Shown: positions 51,873-60,461 of the stretch, in pieces
Layout: every line of letters starts with the position of its first letter
Position numbering within the stretch: the first letter of the stretch is position 1
Source of the DNA: an uncultured Pelagibacteraceae bacterium
GTDB lineage: Bacteria; Pseudomonadota; Alphaproteobacteria; Pelagibacterales; Pelagibacteraceae
Direction: 5' to 3'
NCBI GenBank assembly: GCA_902543375.1
Contig: CACBYE010000003.1
Coordinates: 28,501 to 92,500 of the forward strand
DNA length: 64,000 nucleotides
Program-made: the position numbers and the translations under genes
The notes under the pieces: generated by a model
Databases searched by the model: none
The model's input: only the letters and a program-made list of their open reading frames with translations
What the model was told of the DNA's origin: nothing

Positions 51873-52778
51873 ATGTTTAAAATTCTTTTCATTGGATCAT
51901 CTAAAATTGTTGAAGAACACATAAAAGTTGCTCTTGAGTTAAAATTTAAATTATTTAGTCTTAATTCTACTAGATTAAATTCTAAAAATGAATTGTTTAT
52001 TAACAAAAAATATAAATTTGAAAAAAAATTCAATAATTGGAAATCTGCAGTAGATTATTCTGCAAATAAAAAAAATATAGTTTTTTTTATTGCTTCAAGA
52101 ATTGAAGATACTGAGAATATACTAAAATATTGTTCAAAATTTAAAAATAAAATTTTTGTTGAAAAACCAATAACTTATAAGAATAAAATTATTACTTTTA
52201 ATAAGAATATTTTTGTGGGATATAATAGATTATTTTTTAATTCTCTAAAAAAAATTAATAAAACTTATATAAATAAATTTTATTGCAATGTTGTGATTTC
52301 ATATACTATTTTTGATGAAGTGAAAATGAATATTTCTCATCTTCTGTCTATTTTATTATATTTGTTTGGAGATCTTAAAATTTTAAGAAAAATTAAAAAT
52401 GGTAATAATATAAATATTATTTTACGAGATAAAAAAAAAAATCTCATATTTTTTAATATACTGAATACGTCTACTGATAGCTATTCAATAAATATAATTT
52501 CTAAAAAAATTAATTACGTATTTAAACCATTAGAAATATTGAATATTTACAACTCAATTAAAAGAAATTATTTTTCAGGTAATAAGAAAAAACTTTATGT
52601 TACACAACTCTTAATTAAAAAGTTTAATGAATTTGAATCTAATAATTTTAAACCTGGTTTTTTAAATCAAATGATTAATTTTAAAAACTTTTGTTACAAA
52701 AAAAATAAAAAAATTTTTAATAATATTAATTTTGCTAATAAAGTTATAAATCTCTCACACAAAATTCTAAAAAGATAA
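51873..52778 (+). CDS. Gfo/Idh/MocA-like oxidoreductase
   Basis: A 301-aa relative of the divergent gene next door. FKILFIGSSKIVEEHIKVAL opens the Rossmann fold, IFVEKPITYKNKI near residue 92 contains the EKP lysine, and NIFVGYNRLFFNSLKKI near residue 111 is the family G-Y/F-N-R-R-F block. DEVKMNISHLLSILLYLFGDL near residue 155 has the active-site H. The paired divergent arrangement suggests the two act in one pathway, perhaps a sugar reduction or epimerisation. The substrate is not known. The stop lies 3 nt from the neuB stop. Confidence 0.78.
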   Translation: MFKILFIGSSKIVEEHIKVALELKFKLFSLNSTRLNSKNELFINKKYKFEKKFNNWKSAVDYSANKKNIVFFIASRIEDTENILKYCSKFKNKIFVEKPITYKNKIITFNKNIFVGYNRLFFNSLKKINKTYINKFYCNVVISYTIFDEVKMNISHLLSILLYLFGDLKILRKIKNGNNINIILRDKKKNLIFFNILNTSTDSYSINIISKKINYVFKPLEILNIYNSIKRNYFSGNKKKLYVTQLLIKKFNEFESNNFKPGFLNQMINFKNFCYKKNKKIFNNINFANKVINLSHKILKR

Positions 52779-52781
52779 AAA

Positions 52782-53618
52782 TTATTCCCAATATCTAAGT
52801 TTTTTAGCTACTGGCTTTTCACATTCTAATATTTTTTTTTCTTTTGATGAGCCAATGACTATTGGGATTTTTCTTACAATAGAAATAAGTTCATTAAATC
52901 CTTTTTCTTCAAGAGATGCTGCTTGATCACTGCCATACATGGATCTATCTAGAGTTATATGTCTTTCAAGACTTGTTGCTCCCAAACTAACGGCAATAAT
53001 ACTTGGGGAAACAGAGCTTTCATGGCCACTGTAGCCTACATTGCAACCATATCTTTCTCTCATTACTGTAATAAGATTTAAATTAAGTTGGTCTTCAGGA
53101 CACGGATAAGCTGACACTGAATGCATTAATTCATATTTACAATCATTTTTATTAAAAATCTCCACTGCCTTATCAATTACTTTGAAGTCAGACATCCCAG
53201 TAGATATGAAAGTATATTTTTTTCTTTTTGAAAGAGACTCTAAAAATTCTATATTGGTAATCATTGCCGATGCAACTTTTTGATATTCAAGATTATAATT
53301 ATCTAAAAATTCTAAACTTTTCGTATCCCATGCTGATGCGAACCATTGAATTTTAAGACTTTCACAGTAATTATTTATTTCATCATATTCTTTTTTGCCA
53401 AATTCTAACCCTTCTTTTTGTTCCCTAGTAGTGCTACCCCATGGACTTTCCCTGGGTTTGTCTAGCTCTGCTTTGGTATAAACTGTCTCGATATCTCTTT
53501 TTTGAAACTTTACCGCATCAAATCCACATTTCTTTGCAGACTCAACAAGCTTTTTTGCGATAGTTAAATCTCCATTGTGATTAATACCTATTTCAGCAAT
53601 TATCTTACAATTATTCAT
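52782..53618 (-). CDS. NeuB-family nonulosonic acid synthase without SAF domain
   Basis: A 278-aa TIM-barrel synthase that condenses phosphoenolpyruvate with a hexose derivative. IIAEIGINHNGDLTIAKKLV near residue 5, FDAVKFQKRDIETVYT near residue 33, WFASAWDTKSLEFLD near residue 93, VGYSGHESSVSPS near residue 193 and LERHITLDRSMYGSDQAASLEEKGF near residue 216 are all family motifs. Standard NeuB proteins are about 340-350 aa and end in an antifreeze-like SAF domain, which is missing here. It is the last gene of a tight neuA-...-neuB operon. Confidence 0.92.
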   Translation of the reverse strand: MNNCKIIAEIGINHNGDLTIAKKLVESAKKCGFDAVKFQKRDIETVYTKAELDKPRESPWGSTTREQKEGLEFGKKEYDEINNYCESLKIQWFASAWDTKSLEFLDNYNLEYQKVASAMITNIEFLESLSKRKKYTFISTGMSDFKVIDKAVEIFNKNDCKYELMHSVSAYPCPEDQLNLNLITVMRERYGCNVGYSGHESSVSPSIIAVSLGATSLERHITLDRSMYGSDQAASLEEKGFNELISIVRKIPIVIGSSKEKKILECEKPVAKKLRYWE

Positions 53619-53627
53619 AAATTTTTT

Positions 53628-54446
53628 TTACCAAATACTTCTTCCACCATCAATTACTAAATTATGGCCAGTCATATAACTTGAGGCATCTGAACATAAA
53701 AATTTTATAGCAGACTTATATTCAGATTTATGTGCCATTCGATTTAATGGAATAAGTTTTGCTATTTTTTTTTTAAATTTTATTGATTGATTAAGTTCAA
53801 TTCCACCTGGTGAAAGAGAATTACACCTTATATTTGTCTCTGGCCAATAGGTTGACAGATACTTTGTAAGTCCAATTAATCCATGTTTAATAACTGAGTA
53901 AGTTACTGGTTTATAATTTTTATTTTTTTTTGAAGATGAATATAACCTTTGATCAGGAGCTATAACTGAAAGATCTGAGGCTATATTTAATATTACACCT
54001 TTTTTTCTTTTGGACATAGCAGAGCCAAATATTTGTGAACATAACATTGAACCTGTTAATCCAACTGATATTTGCTTCTCCCATTCATTTAATGAAAATT
54101 TTTCAAACGAATTTGAATTTCTAACTACTTTTCCTTTTACTTTTGAGTCAATTGCTGCATTATTAATTAATATTTCAACATATATTTTATTTTTTTTTAA
54201 TTTATTAAAAACTTTTTTAATATCTTTAGTTTTAGTGACATCCATTTTAAAAAATAGGATATTGGCTTTTTTAAATTTATTCTTAATATTTTTTGCCATT
54301 TTTTTTAATTTTTTTGAATCAATATCTGTTAAAATTAAATTGCCGTTAATTTCAAGTATTGCTTCCGCATGTTCATGGCCTAATAACCCTGCTGCTCCAG
54401 TAATAAGACAAAATTTTTTGTTCAATGAAAATTTTTTATCTAACAT
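53628..54446 (-). CDS. SDR family oxidoreductase
   Basis: A classical short-chain dehydrogenase of about 272 aa. The ATG at 54446 is preferred over the TTG of the track. CLITGAAGLLGHEHAEAILEINGNLILTDID near residue 14 is the cofactor start, LINNAAIDSK near residue 95 the NNAG motif, GVILNIASDLSVIAPDQRLY near residue 148 contains Ser, and TYSVIKHGLIGLTKYLS near residue 185 gives the Y-x-x-x-K. It starts 2 nt after the neighbouring SDR stop and belongs to the nonulosonate operon. It may oxidise or reduce a hexose derivative before the NeuB step. Confidence 0.9.
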   Translation of the reverse strand: MLDKKFSLNKKFCLITGAAGLLGHEHAEAILEINGNLILTDIDSKKLKKMAKNIKNKFKKANILFFKMDVTKTKDIKKVFNKLKKNKIYVEILINNAAIDSKVKGKVVRNSNSFEKFSLNEWEKQISVGLTGSMLCSQIFGSAMSKRKKGVILNIASDLSVIAPDQRLYSSSKKNKNYKPVTYSVIKHGLIGLTKYLSTYWPETNIRCNSLSPGGIELNQSIKFKKKIAKLIPLNRMAHKSEYKSAIKFLCSDASSYMTGHNLVIDGGRSIW

Positions 54447-54448
54447 TT

Positions 54449-55204
54449 TTACCAACTTTTAAGTTGACCTCCATCAATTTTAAAAATGGACCCAGTAATA
54501 TATTTTGCTTCATCCGAAGCTAAATAAAGAGTCATGTTTGAAATATCACTTGTTTTGCCAAGAATTTTCAAAGCAACATTTTTATTTATATATTTTTTTG
54601 TATTAGATGGAGATTTTTTCATTTTTTTTGACCAAGTTGAACCATTAAACATAATATTGCCAGGTGCAATAGCATTAATTCTCACTTTAAAATTTCCAAA
54701 AAATTTTGATTGATTTACCACAAACGAATTAAGTGCTGACTTAGCTACAGAATAAGGAATAGGAGCGCCTTTAATATTCTCCAAGCCACATATTGATGAA
54801 ATACAAATTATCGAACTATTTGATTTAATTAGAATTTTTTTTGAACTATTAATAATATTTACTGTACTCCAAAAGTTAATGTCAAATGATTGATGCCATT
54901 CCTTTATATCAGGTATTTTTTTTTTTGCTTTTCCGCTTCCAACATTACAAACAAGAATATCTAATTTTTCAAAATATTTATTAAACTTTTTTATGACCAA
55001 ATTTGCTTCATTGTATTTTGAAACATCTCCTCTTATAGCAACACAGTTGTGCAATCTTTTTTTAGCTATATTTAATTTTGATTGATTTTTACCATTAATA
55101 ACTATTTTACATCCATTGTCCTGTAAAGTTTTTGCAATATCAAAACCTATTCCTTCTGATGAGCCAGTTATTAAAGCATTTTTTCCTTTAAGATTAATTT
55201 TCAT
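54449..55204 (-). CDS. SDR family oxidoreductase
   Basis: A 251-aa SDR, different from its neighbour. ALITGSSEGIGFDIAKTLQDNG near residue 10 is TGxxxGIG, LVCNVGSG near residue 85 is the NNAG equivalent, SSIICISSICGLENIKGAPIPYSVAKSALNSF near residues 131-160 gives S, Y and K, and IAPGNIMFNGS follows. A FabG-like NAD(P)H oxidoreductase is expected. It lies 1 nt from the isomerase gene upstream, so co-translation is certain in practice. It could act with the other SDR on the two carbonyl steps of the pathway. Confidence 0.9.
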   Translation of the reverse strand: MKINLKGKNALITGSSEGIGFDIAKTLQDNGCKIVINGKNQSKLNIAKKRLHNCVAIRGDVSKYNEANLVIKKFNKYFEKLDILVCNVGSGKAKKKIPDIKEWHQSFDINFWSTVNIINSSKKILIKSNSSIICISSICGLENIKGAPIPYSVAKSALNSFVVNQSKFFGNFKVRINAIAPGNIMFNGSTWSKKMKKSPSNTKKYINKNVALKILGKTSDISNMTLYLASDEAKYITGSIFKIDGGQLKSW

Positions 55205-56041
55205 TTAGTAAAACCATTTTTTTAAATAATTGAGATTAATTGAAATTTCTTTTTTATGTTGACCTTTTTTTGCTCTTGCTGTTTGTAAAATAAAGTTTCC
55301 ATTATATTTAATTTTTTTTAAGTTAATAAAAACTTCATGAAAATCTGCATCACCTTTTCCCAATCTAACAGTAGTTCCTTTAAAATGCCTATCTTTTATG
55401 TGAACATTTTTAATGAAATTACCATAAGTTTTGATTTCATCCTTTGATTGGAAGCCAAGTGAAGAGCTATTTCCTATATCATAATTTATTCCAAAATAAT
55501 TTTTATCAAATTTTTTTATAAAACTTAAGGCTTTTGTTGGGTTGAAATTTAATTCGAAAAGTATTTCTTGTTTATTCTTTTTTAAAATAGGAATAAATTT
55601 TTTAAGTGTAGATATTAAAATTTTAAGCTGTTGATTGTTTTTAACTGAACCATTATCTACAAGCGGCAGGATTATTTTTTTTACTCCAATCTTTGAACTA
55701 TTTTGTAAAACCTGTTTAAAAATATTTATTAGTTTATCTTTTTTTTTTCCTTTTTGTTTCCAAAATGGTTTTTGCATAAAACAATCGCCAGTTAATGAAT
55801 TAATATCTATTTTATATTTATTTTTTAAATCAACTATTTCCTTTTTTCCCTCTATAGTATTAATTGGATTTTTAATTATTTCTTTATGATCTAATGTCCA
55901 TTCCATCATATTTATTTTTAATTCACGAATTTTTTTAAATTCATTTCGCCAATGATATTTCGGAAAAGATTGAATTTTATTGTTATATAAAGGAGATAAT
56001 CTTCCTTGCATTATCCCTATTTTTTTTTTGTTAAAATACAT
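55205..56041 (-). CDS. TIM-barrel sugar isomerase/epimerase (AP-endonuclease-2 family)
   Basis: A 278-aa xylose-isomerase-like TIM barrel. KIGIMQGRLSPLYNNKIQSFPKYHWRNEFKKI near residues 7-38 is a distinctive start shared with sugar-phosphate isomerases in glycan clusters. INMMEWTLDHKEI, DINSLTGDCFMQKPFW, INYDIGNSSSLGFQSK and VHIKDRHFKGTTVRLGKGDADFHEVF near residue 212 contain the metal-binding E, D, H residues. It would isomerise or epimerise a sugar intermediate. It abuts the VOC gene upstream without a gap. Confidence 0.87.
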   Translation of the reverse strand: MYFNKKKIGIMQGRLSPLYNNKIQSFPKYHWRNEFKKIRELKINMMEWTLDHKEIIKNPINTIEGKKEIVDLKNKYKIDINSLTGDCFMQKPFWKQKGKKKDKLINIFKQVLQNSSKIGVKKIILPLVDNGSVKNNQQLKILISTLKKFIPILKKNKQEILFELNFNPTKALSFIKKFDKNYFGINYDIGNSSSLGFQSKDEIKTYGNFIKNVHIKDRHFKGTTVRLGKGDADFHEVFINLKKIKYNGNFILQTARAKKGQHKKEISINLNYLKKWFY

Positions 56042-56470
56042 TTATATTTCTTCAACAAGTTCTAAAAATGCTCCTTCTGGAGTTTTACAATATGTCATTA
56101 TAACTTTGCCATCTGCAGAAACTCTTGGCTCTGAGTTGAATCTTATTTTTCTTTTAATCAAGAATTTATAAAGATTGTTAATATTTTTTACTGTTAAAGA
56201 TATATGAGTAATTCCAATTGAATAGGGTTTAATTTTATTTTGCTTAGTTCTTGGTGAGTTTTTGAATGAGAGTAATTCGATTATTAATCCACTAGAATCT
56301 TTTAATTTAATTGTTTTAACTTTTACATCTTTATATAACATTATTTTATCAATAAGTTGACCGCTTTCGTCTGCTTGTTTAAAAATTTTAAATTTTAAAT
56401 ACTTATTCCAAAATAATAGTGACTTCTTAAGATTATTAGTCACTATACCTGTATGTCTAATTTTGCTCAT
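56042..56470 (-). CDS. VOC-family (glyoxalase-like) protein
   Basis: A 142-aa vicinal-oxygen-chelate protein. IRHTGIVTNNLKKSLLFWNKYLKF near residue 4 is a beta-alpha-beta unit with the first metal His. GLIIELLSFKNSP near residue 60 carries a Glu ligand, SIGITHISLTVKNINNLYKFL near residue 84 starts the second repeat with His, and PEGAFLELVEEI near residue 131 ends it with Glu. Such enzymes do isomerisation, epimerisation or ring opening with a divalent metal. It overlaps the aminotransferase by 14 nt. Its role in a sugar pathway is unusual. Confidence 0.87.
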   Translation of the reverse strand: MSKIRHTGIVTNNLKKSLLFWNKYLKFKIFKQADESGQLIDKIMLYKDVKVKTIKLKDSSGLIIELLSFKNSPRTKQNKIKPYSIGITHISLTVKNINNLYKFLIKRKIRFNSEPRVSADGKVIMTYCKTPEGAFLELVEEI

Positions 56471-57797
56471 TTTTAAATATTCTCTCTACACTTTCTTCAA
56501 TAATTTTCAGACCTTCTTTTAGGGCTTCTTTAGTTATAGTTAACGGTGGTCCGATTTTTATAGATTCTCTTCCTGTATAACATAATAAAAGTCCATTTTT
56601 CATAGCATCCTCAACAATTAATTTTAATTTGTAATTAATATTTGGAACCCTTTTATCAAATATCATAGAAGCGATTAAACCCTTCCCATAAACATCAAAT
56701 AAACTTGGAAATTTTCTTTTTATATTATTTAAACCTTTATGCAGATAGGCACCTAATTTTTTTGATTTAAGAGTTAATTTTTTTTTTTGTATTTCTTCTA
56801 TAACTGCAAGACCTGCGCTACAAGCAATTGGGTTTGCAGAATTTGTGCTGCTCATGTTACCCACATCAGGTAAATCCATTATTTTTTTTTTTCCAATTAC
56901 ACCTGACACAGCAATTCCACCACCCATTCCTTTTCCACAACAAACTATGTCTGGCTTTATATTATAATGTTCAAAACCAAAGTTCTTTCCTGTTCTGCTA
57001 AATCCTGCTTGCATTTCATCAAAAGCTATTAAAATATTATTTTTTTTACAAATTTTTGCAAAAAGCTGAACGTATTTTAATGGATAAAAAATAGCACCCC
57101 ACCCTTGGAATGTTTCGAACATTACCCCACAGACATCTTTTTTAAGATTTATTTTTTTCTTTAATTTTTTCAAAGAATTTTCTAAAAATTTTTCTGCTTT
57201 TTTTTCATTTGTTTTCCATGGAAAAGGAAATGGAATATGATGTATATTTTTGTCATGATAACCTATCCATTCACTTTGTTTTTTATTGCCACTCATCATT
57301 TGAGAAGCCATAGTTCTGCCATGCCAGTTACCCTCAAAACAAATTATTCCAAGTTTTCTTTTTTTTTGGTTTTTACCATACATTCTCATTAATTTAAAAG
57401 CTGCCTCAGTTGCTTCTGTTCCAGCTGACATTAGAAATGCTTTTTCTAAACCGTTTCCAGAAAATTTAACTAATTTTTTTAAATATTTTTCCCTTAACTT
57501 ATGTATGTATGCATAACTATGAAGAAAATTATTTTTAAGTGACATTTGAATATATTTTTTAATTCTTGGATTTGAATGACCTGTGTTTGATACAAAAATT
57601 GTAGAAGTGAAATCAATAAACTTATTACCTGCAATATCAAAAATATTAAAATTTTCAGCTTTTGACCATGCAATAGGAATCTGACCATGCATTGATCTGG
57701 ACTCATATTTTTGAATATTTTTAAATATTTTATTAGTTCCAGGTGCAGGTATTTTTGTAAATATCAACCTGTTCTTTGTTCTAATTATTTTTTCCAT
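56457..57797 (-). CDS. Class III PLP-dependent aminotransferase
   Basis: A 446-aa aminotransferase of the GABA/ornithine-type fold. IFDIAGNKFIDFTSTIFVSNTGHSNPRI near residue 53 is the typical opening. FLMSAGTEATEAAFKLMR near residue 120 is the phosphate-binding segment, ILIAFDEMQAGFSRTGK near residue 257 holds the PLP-ring Asp, and DIVCCGKGMGGG near residue 288 holds the catalytic Lys. Class III enzymes are rare in nonulosonate pathways, which usually use DegT-type enzymes. It overlaps neuA by 13 nt and the VOC gene by 14 nt. Substrate unknown. Confidence 0.92.
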   Translation of the reverse strand: MEKIIRTKNRLIFTKIPAPGTNKIFKNIQKYESRSMHGQIPIAWSKAENFNIFDIAGNKFIDFTSTIFVSNTGHSNPRIKKYIQMSLKNNFLHSYAYIHKLREKYLKKLVKFSGNGLEKAFLMSAGTEATEAAFKLMRMYGKNQKKRKLGIICFEGNWHGRTMASQMMSGNKKQSEWIGYHDKNIHHIPFPFPWKTNEKKAEKFLENSLKKLKKKINLKKDVCGVMFETFQGWGAIFYPLKYVQLFAKICKKNNILIAFDEMQAGFSRTGKNFGFEHYNIKPDIVCCGKGMGGGIAVSGVIGKKKIMDLPDVGNMSSTNSANPIACSAGLAVIEEIQKKKLTLKSKKLGAYLHKGLNNIKRKFPSLFDVYGKGLIASMIFDKRVPNINYKLKLIVEDAMKNGLLLCYTGRESIKIGPPLTITKEALKEGLKIIEESVERIFKNEQN

Positions 57798-58465
57798 ATT
57801 TTTTTTAGGTATTTTAAATCATCCTTTGTGTCTATTTCTTGACTAAAAGGAGTAATAAATGCTTTAGATTTTTTTCCTAATAGCAGTTTATTTTTTAAAA
57901 TAAATTTTTTTCTATAAATATCAATGATCCCATTTGGTAAATATGTCTTATTAAAACTTTGTCTTGGCATATTTAAATCGTCTAATGATGAATTTAGGTT
58001 TTTGAGCGGTTCAAGCATACCATTTTTGATCTCAAATGTTTTATATGCTGTTTCTGACATTTCGTGAACAGATCTTAAAGACGAATAGTTTGATTTTATA
58101 AATTCCTTTATTGCTTTTCTCATTTGACTAATTTTTCTTAGCGGGGAAGTGGGTCTTATATGTGCAATAAAGTCGTAAGGTATGTTTATATTTTTCATTG
58201 CGTGGATAATCATTTCATAATCGGTTGATCTACTAGAGCTTATTTTTTTTGGCCTTAAGATTATTTCAACTTTTCCAAAAGTTTTTGCAATTTTTGCATA
58301 TTTTTTTGAGTCTGTTGATAAATAAATTCTAGAAAATAAATTAGATTTTATACAGTGATGTATTGCCCATCCTATTAATGGTTTATTACCCAGATACTTC
58401 AAATTTTTATGTTTGACTCCTTTTGATCCAGATCTAGCAGGAATTATAGCTATTATATTTTTCAT
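57785..58465 (-). CDS. CMP-nonulosonic acid cytidylyltransferase (NeuA-like)
   Basis: A protein of about 226 aa starting MKNIIAIIPARSGSKGVKHKNLKYLGNKPLIGWAI from the ATG at 58465; the track uses a TTG three codons earlier. A purine-rich AGGAG lies 13 nt before this ATG and 4 nt before the TTG, so either start could be used. YLSTDSKKYAKIA near residue 51, SSSRSTDYEMI, FIAHIRPTSPLRK near residue 103 and a C-terminal FSQEIDTKDDLKYLKKI follow the CMP-Neu5Ac synthetase pattern. It activates the NeuB product as a CMP sugar. It heads the six-gene operon that ends with neuB. Confidence 0.93.
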   Translation of the reverse strand: MKNIIAIIPARSGSKGVKHKNLKYLGNKPLIGWAIHHCIKSNLFSRIYLSTDSKKYAKIAKTFGKVEIILRPKKISSSRSTDYEMIIHAMKNINIPYDFIAHIRPTSPLRKISQMRKAIKEFIKSNYSSLRSVHEMSETAYKTFEIKNGMLEPLKNLNSSLDDLNMPRQSFNKTYLPNGIIDIYRKKFILKNKLLLGKKSKAFITPFSQEIDTKDDLKYLKKIWKK

Positions 58466-58559
58466 TATATTCAAAATACTCCTAAGTTTTAACTTATATT
58501 CCTAATAATTAATACATTGAAAAATTTTTTTATAATTATTTAAAAGTTTGAAAATGTAT

Positions 58560-59657
58560 TTAATCACACTCATGATCTAAAATTAAGATTATTCTATTCA
58601 ACTCTAAATGATTTATCATAATATTTTCTGACTCTAAAATATTTATTTTTTTTGATAAGTTTAGTTCTTTTTTTTTAAATTCAATTTTTTTAAAAAAATT
58701 TTTAATTTTTCTAAAGTCAAAAATTTTTAAAATACGAATAATTTTTCTGGGAATTAATTTCGATACTCTTGATAAATATCTAGTGATCATGTTGGTTTTA
58801 TTTAAGTAAATTTTTTTAAAAAATATTTCTAATAATATTGAAATATATTTTTCATCCAATAAATACTTAGAATTTTCTTTAATTTCTTTGCAAGCGTCAC
58901 TCATTATTTTAAAAAAATCTTCACGTTCATGTTGTAGGTTTTGGTCAAACCACCATTTAAGTCTTCCAGAATGAACATTATCCAATGAAGGGCTAGTTCC
59001 TCTTATTGGTTTAACCATAAAATTTCTCATATGCATTAATTCAGGGATAATTTTAGTTTTTCCTGAAAAAGATAATAAGAATTCTATTTGAAGCTCAAAA
59101 GCTGCATATAAAGCAAATTCTTTTTTAAAAACATGTTTGCAAATGACATCCCATTTGCAAGTTCTTATAACTGAATATACATGTGCAACTGTATAATTCT
59201 CCATATGTTTTTTTACTCTTTCTAAGGCACAATTTTCATTTAAAGAAAATTTTTTTAATTCTGTATAAGCATCCCTTCCAACAATTTGATTATTATCTTT
59301 TTTAAAACCAAGTTTTATACCTCCACATGTAGAGTAAGATTGATTATGTATCAAAAAATTTACACATGAGGATAAGGCAGATGGTAAGTAAAATTCATCA
59401 TCACACCCTAGGATCATAAATTCAGTATCAATGTATTCAAAAGAACTTTTTAATCGCTGATAAAGTCCCCTGGGATCATAAACATATTTTATATTTGGTA
59501 ATTGGATAAGTTCATCCTCTAATTTAATAGAACTTCCATCAAGAACTAAAATTTTTATATTATAGCTTGACCAATATTTGAGCGTTCTTTTTAAATACCT
59601 ATGTCTATTATAAGTATAAATAACAATAGTAAGTTTCTCTAGAAATTGTTCTTGCAT
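58560..59657 (-). CDS. GT2-like glycosyltransferase (TIGR00180-like)
   Basis: A 365-aa protein. LTIVIYTYNRHRYLKRTLKYWSSYNIKILVLDGSS near residue 9 is a GT-A start. YVYDPRGLYQRLKSSFEYIDTEFMILGCDDEFYLPSALSSCVNFL near residues 58-102 contains the C-D-D-E-F-Y motif I associate with the TIGR00180 family of glycosyltransferases. The tail is Lys-rich. It is followed downstream (lower coordinates) by the neuA operon and preceded by the CDP-deoxysugar genes, 10 nt after the CmcI-like gene, so it may transfer the deoxysugar. Confidence 0.8.
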   Translation of the reverse strand: MQEQFLEKLTIVIYTYNRHRYLKRTLKYWSSYNIKILVLDGSSIKLEDELIQLPNIKYVYDPRGLYQRLKSSFEYIDTEFMILGCDDEFYLPSALSSCVNFLIHNQSYSTCGGIKLGFKKDNNQIVGRDAYTELKKFSLNENCALERVKKHMENYTVAHVYSVIRTCKWDVICKHVFKKEFALYAAFELQIEFLLSFSGKTKIIPELMHMRNFMVKPIRGTSPSLDNVHSGRLKWWFDQNLQHEREDFFKIMSDACKEIKENSKYLLDEKYISILLEIFFKKIYLNKTNMITRYLSRVSKLIPRKIIRILKIFDFRKIKNFFKKIEFKKKELNLSKKINILESENIMINHLELNRIILILDHECD

Positions 59658-59667
59658 TTTTTATCTA

Positions 59668-60438
59668 TTATGAAACTTTTTTCAAATAACCTTCGGGAGC
59701 AACGCTAATCATTAATTTATTATCAATATTTTTATCAATTTCAAATTCAGGATGGTTCTTTAAATACTCTCTTACAGCGGTTTTTGGATTATCCCCGACA
59801 TCCCAGGCTTTGTCTTCAAATGTACCCTTTGGCATATCTTCAATAATTGTATCAAATACTACGCAGTAACTATTAATACTAGTAAGCGGTGCATAGGCAT
59901 TTAGTTCCAATAAAACATGATTGTGTGTATGATTTGAGTCTAAACATACTAAAATTTTCTTATAATTTTTTGATATACTTTTTACTTTTTCTATTATTTT
60001 TGGATCAATACTTGAGCCTTCTAATAGTTCGATCCTTGAAACCATTGGATGATTTTCAATAGCAGATCTATTATGTTTTCGAATGTCAATGTCAATTCCT
60101 ATAACTTTTCGATTAGATTTATTTGGGTCAAATTTTTGTTTATTTTTTATAGCTTCACAAATATCTAACAAAGCTAGTGCTGATGCAGACATGATAACAG
60201 ATCCACCATGAGCAATACCTGTTTCAATTATTAAATCTGGTTTGACCTCCCATATTAATTCCTGAATTGCTATCATATCTTGGGGATATTGAATAATTGG
60301 ACAACCTAATGCAAAATAATTATATGAATATTTTGGCTTTGTCGATTTAATCATAAAATTTTTCGATGCATCAATTAATGATTGATTAGTACCATTATTA
60401 TTTAATCTTTGAATTACTTCTTTAAAAAATTCACTCAT
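59668..60438 (-). CDS. CmcI/rhamnosyl O-methyltransferase family protein
   Basis: A 256-aa member of the cephalosporin-hydroxylase (CmcI) family, which are SAM-dependent O-methyltransferases despite the name. Motifs are YFALGCPIIQYPQDMIAIQELIWEVKPDLIIETGIAHGGSVIMSA near residues 41-85, VIGIDIDIRKHNR near residue 112, VCLDSNHTHNHVLLELNAYAPL near residue 163, and FDTIIEDMPKG near residue 194. Relatives methylate sugar hydroxyls on rhamnose-containing glycolipids. It fits with the deoxysugar set around it. Confidence 0.9.
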   Translation of the reverse strand: MSEFFKEVIQRLNNNGTNQSLIDASKNFMIKSTKPKYSYNYFALGCPIIQYPQDMIAIQELIWEVKPDLIIETGIAHGGSVIMSASALALLDICEAIKNKQKFDPNKSNRKVIGIDIDIRKHNRSAIENHPMVSRIELLEGSSIDPKIIEKVKSISKNYKKILVCLDSNHTHNHVLLELNAYAPLTSINSYCVVFDTIIEDMPKGTFEDKAWDVGDNPKTAVREYLKNHPEFEIDKNIDNKLMISVAPEGYLKKVS

Positions 60439-60461
60439 CTTAGTATGTGTAATATAATAAT

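Noticed and set aside
54010-54462. 150-aa plus-strand ORF across the SDR gene
   Set aside because: Antisense shadow of an SDR with complete catalytic motifs.
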